A DNA stretch of 23,727 nucleotides, taken from the NCBI GenBank assembly GCA_012964275.1, contig DTUG01000249.1:1-23727 (forward strand), in the 5' to 3' direction. The notes under the pieces were generated by a model that was given only the letters and a program-made list of their open reading frames with translations, was not told the origin of the DNA and made no database searches. This DNA comes from Fidelibacterota bacterium. GTDB lineage: Bacteria; Fidelibacterota; Marinisomatia; Marinisomatales; UBA1611. A program made the translations under genes and the position numbers. Shown here one piece after another: positions 8,238 through 15,598 of the stretch (positions within the stretch are counted from its first letter, which is position 1; the number at the start of each line of letters is the position of its first letter).

Positions 8238-9470
8238 TTATACTGCTGATTCTGTTTTTAATACAATGATCGACCGGTATTTTGGTATAAGCAATACTAG
8301 GATTATTCCTGCCGCAGCCAATAGAAAATGAACGCTGGTAAAATTCATACCAATCTGAACAGAATAGTTCTCTACGATCCAGCCAGCCAGCATTGCACTA
8401 CTGATTACAGCCAGACGGGTGTATACTCCCAGAATTGTTTGTACCCGACCCATGATCCGATTGGGAATTTGTTCCATGAAAGTAGTACGTATGCAGATCC
8501 GGGCTGAGTTGTTGTGCAGGCCCATGAGTAGATAGGCTGCAGCCGCCAAAGCAATATGGAAAAATCCCGGGGAAAGCCAAGCCATAACTGCTGAGATAAG
8601 ATAGCACACGAGTAAAAACCGGTGTCTTCCCAAAATAGTTGCACCAATTCCGGCCAGAATTGTTGACAATAGAGCTCCAATACCATATAGTCCTTCCATG
8701 ATCCCATATCCCCAACTGCCAGCCAGATATACATCTCTGGACATGGTTATAGTGATAATGGACAATGCTCCCCAGATTGCTACGTCAGCTAGGATTGTAG
8801 TAAGTCCAAGCAGTAGAACGCCCAGGTTCTGTTTAAAAAACTTGAATCCTTTCATAAGCGCAGTCAATATTTTTTCACCATTACCGGATTTTCCCTGGTA
8901 GGAAAATGGAGCCAGGCTGATCAGGATCCCGGAAATCAGGTAGGTCAGAGCATTAATAGCCAGAGCTGTATTAACGCCATAATAATGAACGACCAAACCG
9001 CCAAGACCCGCTCCCAGGATCGATCCGGACTGATAGCTGGCAGATAGCAGTGCATTGGCATTGAAATATTCATCCGGTTCCACCAGCTGCTGCACAAAAG
9101 CCTGGGCCGTGGGCCAGAATAGGGAATTACCGGTACCCATAAGCAATACCATTATAAATAAACCCGTCATCGTAAATGAATTCAATAAGAGTGTCGCTAA
9201 AAAAACAATAATGATCACCATCCGCACAATGTCGAGAATAACCATAAGCCATTTTCGATTCATTCGATCTATGATTACACCTGCAAATAGAGCCAGTAAC
9301 ACGCCCGGGATAGTCGCCGCTGCCATAATCTTTCCTAGGGCAAGTTCTGATCCGGTTTCTTCCAATACCAGCCAACTGATACTGATCAAGTTAAATCCGA
9401 AACCAATCAGTGAAATGGCATTACCGAGGAAAAAGAGAATAAATGTCGGATTTCTTAAAAGTGTCAACAA
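8238..9470 (-). CDS. MFS transporter
   Basis: A 410-residue, very hydrophobic protein with about 10-12 membrane helices. The cytoplasmic loop 2-3 signature DRMNRKWLMV after AGVIIDR is the MFS motif A, and the overall pattern resembles the MFS_3/EntS-type exporters. An in-frame stop (TGA) lies just upstream, which leaves only TTG 9470 or TTG 9467 as start codons; no strong RBS is visible. It is the first gene of a probable two-gene operon with the amidase lipoprotein. A promoter is proposed immediately upstream, giving a very short leader. Cargo unknown. Confidence 0.9.
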   Translation of the reverse strand: MLTLLRNPTFILFFLGNAISLIGFGFNLISISWLVLEETGSELALGKIMAAATIPGVLLALFAGVIIDRMNRKWLMVILDIVRMVIIIVFLATLLLNSFTMTGLFIMVLLMGTGNSLFWPTAQAFVQQLVEPDEYFNANALLSASYQSGSILGAGLGGLVVHYYGVNTALAINALTYLISGILISLAPFSYQGKSGNGEKILTALMKGFKFFKQNLGVLLLGLTTILADVAIWGALSIITITMSRDVYLAGSWGYGIMEGLYGIGALLSTILAGIGATILGRHRFLLVCYLISAVMAWLSPGFFHIALAAAAYLLMGLHNNSARICIRTTFMEQIPNRIMGRVQTILGVYTRLAVISSAMLAGWIVENYSVQIGMNFTSVHFLLAAAGIILVLLIPKYRSIIVLKTESAV

Positions 9471-9481
9471 TTTTCAATTCC

Positions 9482-9511
9482 ATAGTAGAATATCGTTAAA
9501 ATGAAGAGCAA
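9482..9511 (-). promoter_or_regulatory. Possible promoter of the MFS-amidase operon
   Basis: On the minus strand TTGCTC (9506-9511) and TACTAT (9482-9487) are spaced by 18 bp. The start would fall about 5 nt before the TTG start codon, giving an almost leaderless mRNA. The match is moderate only. Confidence 0.3.
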
Positions 9512-9600
9512 ATGTTAGTTTAAGTATGGGAATGAAAAGGGAAAAAATACTACTTAGGGCAGCACATACAGACGTAACAATTAGGTGTGATCCTTATAAA

Positions 9601-9629
9601 TTGCAGTATATTCCCGCGGAATTGATAAT
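9601..9629 (+). promoter_or_regulatory. Possible promoter of the secreted hydrolase gene
   Basis: TTGCAG (9601-9606) and GATAAT (9624-9629) are separated by 17 bp and lie 18 bp before ATG 9648. Spacing is ideal and both boxes are one or two bases from consensus. It shares the 177-bp divergent intergenic region with the MFS promoter. Confidence 0.4.
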
Positions 9630-9647
9630 TAATTTTCACGGATTGAA

Positions 9648-11054
9648 ATGGTAGTTAAATCACATAATAGAACTTGCATGAATTGCCAACTTTTTTTGTC
9701 TGTCTTACTCTTTGGTATCACTGTTGGTTTAGCTCAGCCCGGCTCGCTTGTCGCATATGAGTATCTGGGATCAATGGAAGCTGGTGAAATTGAAACGGCA
9801 TTAAATATTGCCTTTGGTCCAGATGCTCCAACATCAATCTACTCCATATCAATGTACAGCGTTGCTTATGAAATACAGAAATCAGATGGAACTGCTGACA
9901 CTCTTTCTGGCGCCGTTGCATTTCCACATGATCCGACAAGGGCGTTTCCCATTGCCAGTTATCAGCATGGCACCACGATCTTAGATAACGCAGTTCCATC
10001 TATCACCGGGTTAAGTCCTGAAAACTTTGAAATAATCTTTATTGCGATTGTCGCGAGTTCCAATGGTTTTATTACAGTCTTTCCAGATTACATGGGATTG
10101 GGAATTTCAGATGGATACCACCCCTATATTATTGCAGATCCATATACCCTGGCTGTGACAAATTTAATTAGAGCGATTAAACATTTGCCTTCCGAGATTG
10201 ATCCTGGAGAGTCCTTCCAATGGAACAACCAGCTCTACCTTTTGGGTTATTCGGAAGGCGGATATGCTACTCTGGCCGCGCAAAAAGGAATAGAAGAATC
10301 TGTATTAGATGAATTGCCAATTACAGCTTCTTTTCCCATGGCTGGCCCCTATGACCTTTCGGGAACAATGGTGGATTATTTTTTATCTATTCCAGACTAT
10401 CCACAACCATTTTATGTTGCAAATGTTTTATTTACTCACTTGGATTATTATGGATCTTTGGATGATCTAGACCAGTATTTTCTTCCGGCCTGGGCAGACA
10501 CTCTACCGATTTTATTTGATGGCACGCATTCCGGATGGGAGATCAATGATCTGATGCCGGATAATCCTTTAGATATTTTATTGCCGGAAACATTAGAAGA
10601 ATTCACAGCGGATAGTAGTCATTTTTTCCGGGTAACTCTGGCAGAAAACACGCTCCTGGATTGGGTTCCTGTGACCCCGACATACCTGATCCATGGCATG
10701 GGAGATGATATTGTTCCCTATGCCAATTCTGAGGTTGCCTATATAGATTTTATTTTAGGAGGTGCGCTGGATGTAACATTGGTCAATATTTCAGAGTCTG
10801 AAGGCGGCCATGCTGAAGTTGCTTTACCCTGCATTTTATATGCATATGAGACTATGCTGCTGTATCAGGCAGTGAGTCCCAAGGGTGATATAGATGGTGA
10901 TGGAAACTTGTCTGAAAATGATTTTGACCTCCTGGTGCAGTCCATTCTCAATGGTGCTGCATTGGGGGCTTTTGAGACTTGGGCAGGTGATTGGGATTAC
11001 GACGGAAGTCATTCCATTTTTGATTTGACAGCTATTTCCCTAGCCATTGATTAG
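9648..11054 (+). CDS. Secreted lipase-like alpha/beta hydrolase with C-terminal dockerin-like domain
   Basis: A 468-residue exported protein. Residues 1-30 form a signal peptide (basic n-region, then FLSVLLFGITVGLAQ); ATG 9678 is an alternative start. The middle is an alpha/beta hydrolase resembling secretory lipases: SYQHGTT (oxyanion region), nucleophile elbow LLGYSEGGYA (Ser202), acid Asp353/354 in IHGMGDDIVP, and His388 in EGGHAEVALP. Residues 413-468 form a dockerin-type repeat: GDIDGDGNLSENDFDLL and DWDYDGSHSIFDLTAIS are two EF-hand-like calcium loops. No cohesin is visible, so cellulosome attachment is not implied; in this type of organism such repeats are probably calcium-stabilised tails. 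It precedes the DUF1028 gene by 21 bp and probably shares its mRNA. Confidence 0.88.
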   Translation: MVVKSHNRTCMNCQLFLSVLLFGITVGLAQPGSLVAYEYLGSMEAGEIETALNIAFGPDAPTSIYSISMYSVAYEIQKSDGTADTLSGAVAFPHDPTRAFPIASYQHGTTILDNAVPSITGLSPENFEIIFIAIVASSNGFITVFPDYMGLGISDGYHPYIIADPYTLAVTNLIRAIKHLPSEIDPGESFQWNNQLYLLGYSEGGYATLAAQKGIEESVLDELPITASFPMAGPYDLSGTMVDYFLSIPDYPQPFYVANVLFTHLDYYGSLDDLDQYFLPAWADTLPILFDGTHSGWEINDLMPDNPLDILLPETLEEFTADSSHFFRVTLAENTLLDWVPVTPTYLIHGMGDDIVPYANSEVAYIDFILGGALDVTLVNISESEGGHAEVALPCILYAYETMLLYQAVSPKGDIDGDGNLSENDFDLLVQSILNGAALGAFETWAGDWDYDGSHSIFDLTAISLAID

Positions 11055-11075
11055 CCCGTAAACCACGGAGTTATT

Positions 11076-12050
11076 ATGAAACGTTTTATTTTCTGTTTTT
11101 TCTTGATGTATGTAGCCTTTCCTGAAGCTTTGCCGGATGTTAGGCCAGTGCACACTTATTCCATCGTAGCGCTTGACCCAGAGACAGGTCAACTTGGCGT
11201 TGCCGTCCAGAGCCATTGGTTCTCAGTGGGATCTCTGGTTCCCTGGGCTAAGGCTGGTGTAGGTGCTGTGGCCACCCAGTCATTTGTTAAAGTCGAATAT
11301 GGTCCGGATGGACTGAAGCTGATGGGACAAGGGTTTACTGCAAACCAAGCTTTGGAAAAACTGGTTTCTGCGGATGAGGGGAAAGCAGTTCGCCAGGTAG
11401 CTATGATAGATATCCATGGTAATGTTGCTGCCTACACAGGTTCACGATGTATTTTTGCAGCAGGTGATCAACAGGGAAAGAATTATTCCGTACAGGCTAA
11501 CTTGATGGAACATGAAACAGTTTGGCCGGCTATGGCTGAGGCATTTGAAAATTCATCCGGTGATCTGGCAGACAGAATGATGGCTGCTCTGACGGCAGCG
11601 GAAGCAAAAGGTGGCGATATACGCGGCAAGCAGTCTGCTGCGATGCTGATTGTTACCGGAGAGCCCACCGGGATTCCATGGAAAGATAAAATTCTTGATC
11701 TGCGGATAGATGATCATCCGGAACCACTACTTGAATTACAGCGCCTGATTCGAATACACCGTGCTTATCAGCATGCAAATAAAGGTGATTTATATGTAGA
11801 GCATAAGGAAATCGAAAAAGCCCTTATTGAATATAAAAAGGCAGCAGAATATTACCCGGAGAACCCGGAATTACCTTATTGGTCCGCGGTGGCCTTAGCT
11901 GATATTGGACGGATTAATGAAGCCCTGCCGATCTTTCGCGATGTGTTTTCCCGGGAACCCCGATTAAGAGCTCTTGTCCCGCGATTAGTGAAAAGCAGCC
12001 TGCTCCCGGATGATAAAAACCTGATTGATCAGATCATATCAATCAAATAA
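11076..12050 (+). CDS. Exported DUF1028 (Ntn-hydrolase-like) protein with C-terminal TPR region
   Basis: A 324-residue protein with a signal peptide (1-20), then a DUF1028 domain (COG3342, a putative Ntn-hydrolase fold). Conserved stretches are HTYSIVALDPETGQLGVAVQ, GVGAVATQSFV, GNVAAYTGSRC and AEAKGGDIRGKQSAA. Enzyme activity of this family is not established. Residues about 220-320 are helical with two TPR-like units (DLYVEHKEIEKALIEYKKAA and AVALADIGRINEALPIF), which suggest a protein-binding tail. GGAG 7 nt before ATG 11076 supports the start. It lies downstream of the lipase-like gene. Confidence 0.88.
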   Translation: MKRFIFCFFLMYVAFPEALPDVRPVHTYSIVALDPETGQLGVAVQSHWFSVGSLVPWAKAGVGAVATQSFVKVEYGPDGLKLMGQGFTANQALEKLVSADEGKAVRQVAMIDIHGNVAAYTGSRCIFAAGDQQGKNYSVQANLMEHETVWPAMAEAFENSSGDLADRMMAALTAAEAKGGDIRGKQSAAMLIVTGEPTGIPWKDKILDLRIDDHPEPLLELQRLIRIHRAYQHANKGDLYVEHKEIEKALIEYKKAAEYYPENPELPYWSAVALADIGRINEALPIFRDVFSREPRLRALVPRLVKSSLLPDDKNLIDQIISIK

Positions 12051-12114
12051 ACTCATTGATTACTTAATGGGTTAATTCCATTTTGGTGAGTGCATTCATT
12101 ATTTAATTTAACCT

Positions 12115-12693
12115 ATGAAATATATCCAGCGGGCAGGACTCATTTTGCCATTCTGGCTGCTATCTGCCTGCTATTTTCTAATTCCCTTTGTCCGGGGTCC
12201 GATGCAGCCGCCTTCCTTATTGATTGATATTGATAATGCAATACCATTTATCTGGTGGATGATCATACCTTACTATCTTTACTATATTGCTCTCTTCTTG
12301 CCACTTTTGATTAATGAACAATCAAAACTGCAAACTTATACATCTATTGCTATGCAGCTATTGTTGATCTCTTATGCGGTTTTTATTATCTGGCCGATTA
12401 CCTGTGAAGTTGTAATGGATAATGTCAAACCGAATCCGTTCATGTTTCTCTATGATGCGGTCGAATTTTCCTGGCTTAAACAAAATGCACTGCCGTCCGT
12501 GCACGTTGCAATTAGCGGTTTTACCGGCTTGGTCCTTGCAGATGAAAAACCTGATTTAAAATGGATGTTCTGGTTGGGTATTGTGCTGGTATTTCTTTCA
12601 ACATTTTTTGCAAAGCAGCATTTCATCGCTGATGGGATAGCCGGATTGATTCTGTCTTTTGCAGGATATCAACTATGGAAAAAATCTTTCTAA
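12115..12693 (+). CDS. PAP2-family membrane phosphatase
   Basis: A 192-residue integral membrane protein with about five or six helices. It carries the second and third motifs of the type 2 phosphatidic acid phosphatase family: LPSVHVA (His130) and FFAKQHFIADGIAG (His169, Asp173), the histidine pair needed for phosphoryl transfer. The first motif (K-x6-RP) is not evident, as in the inositol-phosphotransferase-like branch. It probably acts on lipid or polyprenyl phosphates. It heads a run of three further small membrane genes that are tightly spaced, so it is likely the first cistron of that operon. Confidence 0.82.
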   Translation: MKYIQRAGLILPFWLLSACYFLIPFVRGPMQPPSLLIDIDNAIPFIWWMIIPYYLYYIALFLPLLINEQSKLQTYTSIAMQLLLISYAVFIIWPITCEVVMDNVKPNPFMFLYDAVEFSWLKQNALPSVHVAISGFTGLVLADEKPDLKWMFWLGIVLVFLSTFFAKQHFIADGIAGLILSFAGYQLWKKSF

Positions 12694-12702
12694 GCTACTA
12701 AA

Positions 12703-12792
12703 ATGAAAAAATCTTTAATACGTGTGCTCCTATTTATATGTCTTGTCTTTCTTTTAGGATGGTATATTTTAATTTGGTCGACCTATTTATGA
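12703..12792 (+). CDS. 29-residue single-span membrane protein (small ORF)
   Basis: ATG 12703 opens a 29-codon frame ending TGA 12790-12792. The product starts MKKSLIRV and continues as one hydrophobic helix (LLFICLVFLLGWYILIW), a credible single transmembrane span with a basic cytoplasmic end. It starts 9 nt after the PAP2 stop, and its stop overlaps the ATG of the next gene as ATGA (12789-12792), the same coupling used by the next gene pair. There is no recognisable family. The alternative is that it is a leader of the YfiM-like gene or chance; the ATGA overlap argues for translation. Confidence 0.5.
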   Translation: MKKSLIRVLLFICLVFLLGWYILIWSTYL

Positions 12793-13130
12793 ATATAAGA
12801 TCCATTCTTCCGTATTTTTGCCTGTTGGTTTCACTGGCATTGGCAGAAATCGATTCCACTGCTGCATCTCATGACCCATGGTTTGCATACGACAAAGTGC
12901 TGCATTTCGGGGTAAGCTGTTCCATTGTTTTAAGCACCCAGTATGTGCTTGCGGAAAAAATGAATGTGAATGAGAACGAGGCAGTACCTGTTGGAGTGAT
13001 ATGTTCCTTGGGAAACGGGATTATCAAGGAGATTTGGGACAGCCGGCAGCCCGGTGGGTTTATCAGCAGGAGAGATCTTATTGTTGATATAGCTGGAATT
13101 CTAGTGGGAATTTGGATTATATCTTTATGA
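12789..13130 (+). CDS. YfiM/DUF2279-like small exported protein
   Basis: 113 residues from ATG 12789, chosen because it gives a clean signal peptide (NIRSILPYFCLLVSLALA) and a 4-bp overlap with the preceding small ORF. The body matches the pattern of YfiM/DUF2279 proteins: DKVLHF (35-40), NGIIKEIWDSR (K80, E81, D84), FISRRDLIVDIAG, and hydrophobic segments on either side. Function of the family is unknown; it is commonly linked to the envelope. A longer frame from 12738 would destroy the signal peptide and overlap the 29-residue ORF. Confidence 0.68.
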   Translation: MNIRSILPYFCLLVSLALAEIDSTAASHDPWFAYDKVLHFGVSCSIVLSTQYVLAEKMNVNENEAVPVGVICSLGNGIIKEIWDSRQPGGFISRRDLIVDIAGILVGIWIISL

Positions 13131-13321
13131 ATCTTTCTATCTGGAAATGGATAGTAATTCTCTTTTGGATGGGTATGGCTTCTGGTATTGTTATTGGGTT
13201 GTACCTTTTTTTCAATATTCCAGATGAGATTGCCGGTCCTTTGTTATTTATTGGAATTGGAATCGCTGTTTCTACTGCTCTGAATTATTACCGGGAAAAA
13301 GATTCTACTTCAGTAAAGTAA
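13127..13321 (+). CDS. 64-residue two-helix membrane protein
   Basis: Starts at ATG 13127, overlapping the previous stop by ATGA. The 64-residue product has two hydrophobic helices (about residues 7-31 and 40-55) separated by NIPDEIAGP and ends in a charged tail, NYYREKDSTSVK. I do not recognise a family. It is the last gene of the small membrane operon, and its final 17 bp overlap the end of the convergent T9SS gene. Confidence 0.62.
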   Translation: MNLSIWKWIVILFWMGMASGIVIGLYLFFNIPDEIAGPLLFIGIGIAVSTALNYYREKDSTSVK

Positions 13322-13775
13322 TTTTTTCAGTCACGGCAATTTGACCGTCAAGTTTAAGCACTAGAAAGTATAATCCGGAGGGCAAGGTTTTACTATTAAA
13401 TGGGACTATATGCTTTCCCGATGGTAGTGGGACTTTTATGATGGATGAAGACCACCTGCCCAGCAGATCGAAGATATCCAGTGATACTTGGTGATTTCCA
13501 TCTAAAAACAGCTCTAATCTGGTTTTGGGATTCAATGGGTTGGACATCACCTTCAGTATCTTATTGGGGAAACTTTTTACCACAATGGTATCATGACGTG
13601 TTTCTTGACCATGACAGTCCACATCGCTCAATGAATAAGCGTATATTTGATTCGGAAGAATTTGAGTGTCCTTAATTAAGTATAATGTAGTAGCGGTGGT
13701 TGAACCCTGACCCTGGAGCAGGGGATTGATCCGATAGTCCTGCCACTGCGAGAGGGGATTTCCAGCTAGACCTTT
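13305..13775 (-). pseudogene. C-terminal part (T9SS sorting domain) of the frameshifted secreted protein
   Basis: In this frame the sequence reads KGLAGNPLSQWQDYRINP, then TTLYLIKDTQILPNQIYAYSLSDVD, and ends with a type IX secretion C-terminal sorting domain: SNPLNPKTRLELFL, VSLDIFDLLGR, LPSGLYFLVLKLDGQ, KITLLK. The first residues continue the sentence broken at LGYLIY in the upstream frame, a common arrangement before T9SS domains (GY-x-Y-R followed by Y-x-L-x-D-x-D). There is no independent signal peptide or RBS, so this is the second half of one gene. Joined, the protein would be about 454 residues. Its end overlaps the convergent 64-residue gene by 17 bp. Confidence 0.8.
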
Positions 13776-14671
13776 ATATATATTAAATACCCAAGATTTT
13801 CAATTTCACTGGCAGTGGCCCATTCCAGAATGATATGTCCTTTTTCTGCTTTGGCGGTCCAGCGGATCAATTCCACGGGCAGAGAGGCATCACTACTGGT
13901 ATCAAAATAATATTGATCGAACTCAGCGCCTGCCCTGGGCGTTGCGCCACTGGAATGTTTAGCAGCAAAGCCAAAGTAGCCATTGGAAAAACTTGTATAG
14001 TTGTTATCCGTTGCGGTTCCCTGGCTCGTCGCTGCATTCGTGGAACTGGGAACGGCTGTGGCCACATCCCCGGAACCGTTTGAGGTCGGCAGGGATGATG
14101 TATACAAGGTCCATGATGAGCTGGAATTCCGTGTAACTCGAACAAGAAAACCAATATCTGTTAACCCATTCGATACCGCACCAGAAGAGGTGATGACCGC
14201 GGTGGCACTTCCGTCATCAATGCGCTCAAGGACGATCTCATCATCTCCGCTGCTATCCCCAAACCGGATGCGGTATCCATCCACTGTGCTTGCTGTTACA
14301 TCCGATTCATTAGCATATAGCCAGACATAACTCATTTTTGAGGATGCGGCTGCGGATGAGCTACGCCTACCCATCCAAAATCCCCAAGACTGAGATGTCC
14401 CCCAAGATGCCGTTCGTTGGATGGTTAGATATTTTGTACCACTACCAGAAGATACAGCCAGGCGTAATGTATAGGAGTTGGATGCCCCGGCCCCGCAGGT
14501 ACTGGTAGTGACGATTTCCCAATCACTCGTATTCCCACTCCAAGCGGGACTGCTGGAAAAATCACCATCCGAAAAGGTATCTATCACCTGAGCAGAAAGA
14601 CTAGAGAGAAATAAAAGTAAAACCCCAGAGAGAATATGAATGATGCTGTAATTCTGGGGTTTATTTATCAT
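13766..14671 (-). CDS. Secreted T9SS-type protein, N-terminal part (frameshifted)
   Basis: A 301-residue frame with a signal peptide (IIHILSGVLLLFLSSLSAQ), a Ser/Thr/Gly-rich beta-sandwich-like region (about 30-255, TFSDGDFSSSPAW, DWEIV, YGFAAKH-like strands), and a linker, LPVELIRWTAKAEKGHIILEWATASEIENLGYLIY, quoted here by its ends LPVELIRW and ENLGYLIY, that normally precedes the T9SS domain. It then runs into a stop after YIKV. The continuation is in another frame beyond an AT-repeat (13775-13784 on the plus strand). The protein is probably secreted to the cell surface. The ligand is unknown; the region looks like a jelly-roll adhesin or binding domain. Confidence 0.8.
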   Translation of the reverse strand: MINKPQNYSIIHILSGVLLLFLSSLSAQVIDTFSDGDFSSSPAWSGNTSDWEIVTTSTCGAGASNSYTLRLAVSSGSGTKYLTIQRTASWGTSQSWGFWMGRRSSSAAASSKMSYVWLYANESDVTASTVDGYRIRFGDSSGDDEIVLERIDDGSATAVITSSGAVSNGLTDIGFLVRVTRNSSSSWTLYTSSLPTSNGSGDVATAVPSSTNAATSQGTATDNNYTSFSNGYFGFAAKHSSGATPRAGAEFDQYYFDTSSDASLPVELIRWTAKAEKGHIILEWATASEIENLGYLIYIKV

Positions 14672-14711
14672 GAAATAGTCGAGAACTAAGTAATTTGAAC
14701 GTCAGTTTTAA

Positions 14712-14734
14712 TTGCTAATGCGTGAAATTAGCAA
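14712..14734. repeat. Inverted repeat (possible operator) in the 14.7-kb divergent region
   Basis: TTGCTAAT (14712-14719) and ATTAGCAA (14727-14734) are perfect 8-bp arms around a 7-bp spacer. The repeat lies 41 bp before the T9SS gene start on one side and 37 bp before a small ORF on the other. It has no T-tract, so it suits an operator better than a terminator. Confidence 0.4.
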
Positions 14735-14770
14735 ATTTGAAAAGCATTAAAACCACCATTTAAATTTATA

Positions 14771-14896
14771 ATGGATATACCGCAACTGGAAAGAATGAGG
14801 GTATGGGAAAAAACCAATCAGCCATTTTCTTTGAATGATATTTATTCCGCCAATCATGCGGGAACATGGGTGTTTCCTGGTTTGTTGGAATACTAA
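14771..14896 (+). CDS. Possible 41-residue protein upstream of msrB
   Basis: ATG 14771 to TAA 14894-14896 encodes 41 residues beginning MDIPQLERMRVWEKTNQPFS and ending WVFPGLLEY. It is soluble-looking, aromatic-rich and stops 3 nt before msrB. I recognise no family. Spacing suggests translational coupling, but it could equally be a decayed coding remnant or an untranslated leader. Confidence 0.3.
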   Translation: MDIPQLERMRVWEKTNQPFSLNDIYSANHAGTWVFPGLLEY

Positions 14897-14899
14897 ACC

Positions 14900-15397
14900 A
14901 TGAATCCTAGAATTTTTTTCTTTGACATCATTTTTATTTTCTTCTTTATAGTAATAGGGAGCAATTTTGCCCAGGTCAAGGAACGAAAAATAATTGAGGA
15001 TAAAGTGCAAAAATCGGAAAAAGAGTGGCGGGAGATTTTAACCCCGGAACAATACCGTATTCTTAGAGAAAGAGGAACGGAACGGGCTTCAACCGGGAAA
15101 TACGACAAACATTTCGAAAAGGGGACCTATGTGTGTGCCGGCTGTGGTGCTGAGTTGTTCATTTCGAACACAAAATACAATTCCGGCTGCGGCTGGCCGG
15201 CTTTTTATGAATCACTTCCGGAAGCCATGGAAGAAACTTCCGATAATAGTTTTGGAATGATCCGTACAGAGATAACCTGTAAAAAATGCGATGGTCACCT
15301 TGGACATGTATTTAATGATGGCCCCAATCCCACAGGCTTGCGCTATTGTGTAAATTCTGCTTCGCTTGAATTTGAACCGGTAGAAAAAGAAAAATGA
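14900..15397 (+). CDS. msrB: Peptide-methionine (R)-S-oxide reductase MsrB, exported
   Basis: A 165-residue MsrB that reduces methionine-R-sulfoxide in proteins. Zinc ligands are CAGC (C79, C82) and CKKC (C127, C130); the catalytic Cys150 is in GLRYCVNSASL, and the SGCGWP motif contains the potential resolving Cys97. Residues 1-24 are a strongly hydrophobic signal (FFFDIIFIFFFIVIG), so this copy repairs periplasmic or surface proteins rather than cytosolic ones. Its TGA overlaps the ATG of the cold-shock gene (ATGA). Confidence 0.95.
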   Translation: MNPRIFFFDIIFIFFFIVIGSNFAQVKERKIIEDKVQKSEKEWREILTPEQYRILRERGTERASTGKYDKHFEKGTYVCAGCGAELFISNTKYNSGCGWPAFYESLPEAMEETSDNSFGMIRTEITCKKCDGHLGHVFNDGPNPTGLRYCVNSASLEFEPVEKEK

Positions 15398-15597
15398 AAA
15401 AGGGAATTGTCAAGGAATATGACCGAATGAAAGGTTTTGGCTTCATTACTGCAGAGGATGGTGATGACTATTTTGTCCATGTGAGCGGGTTACGTGAACA
15501 TTTAAAGGAAAAAGGACTGCGTGCTGGGCAGCAGGTTTCTTTCGATGTGGATTTTGATATGAAAGGTGACCGGGCAGTAAATGTCCGGATCGGATAA
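15394..15597 (+). CDS. Cold-shock domain protein
   Basis: A 67-residue cold-shock-domain protein (single OB fold) that binds single-stranded RNA or DNA. RNP1 is KGFGFI (13-18) and RNP2 is YFVHV (26-30), followed by the usual LREHLKEKGLRAGQQVSFDV. It starts inside the msrB stop (ATGA overlap), so it is coupled to msrB, an unusual pairing of a cytosolic RNA chaperone with an exported repair enzyme. Its stop is one base from the convergent DUF1501 stop. Confidence 0.93.
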   Translation: MKKGIVKEYDRMKGFGFITAEDGDDYFVHVSGLREHLKEKGLRAGQQVSFDVDFDMKGDRAVNVRIG

Positions 15598-15598
15598 T

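Noticed and set aside
9055..9504. 149-codon open frame on the plus strand antisense to the MFS transporter
   Set aside because: It mirrors a clear MFS gene, has no recognisable motif, signal or RBS, and its composition fits a shadow of hydrophobic codons.
10880..11054. Evidence of a cellulosome
   Set aside because: Only one dockerin-like tail is present and there is no cohesin or scaffoldin; dockerin-like repeats occur on many non-cellulosomal proteins.
13835..14330. Overlapping plus-strand open frames within the secreted T9SS gene
   Set aside because: They are antisense to a Ser/Thr/Gly-rich coding region with a signal peptide and lack RBS or conserved features.
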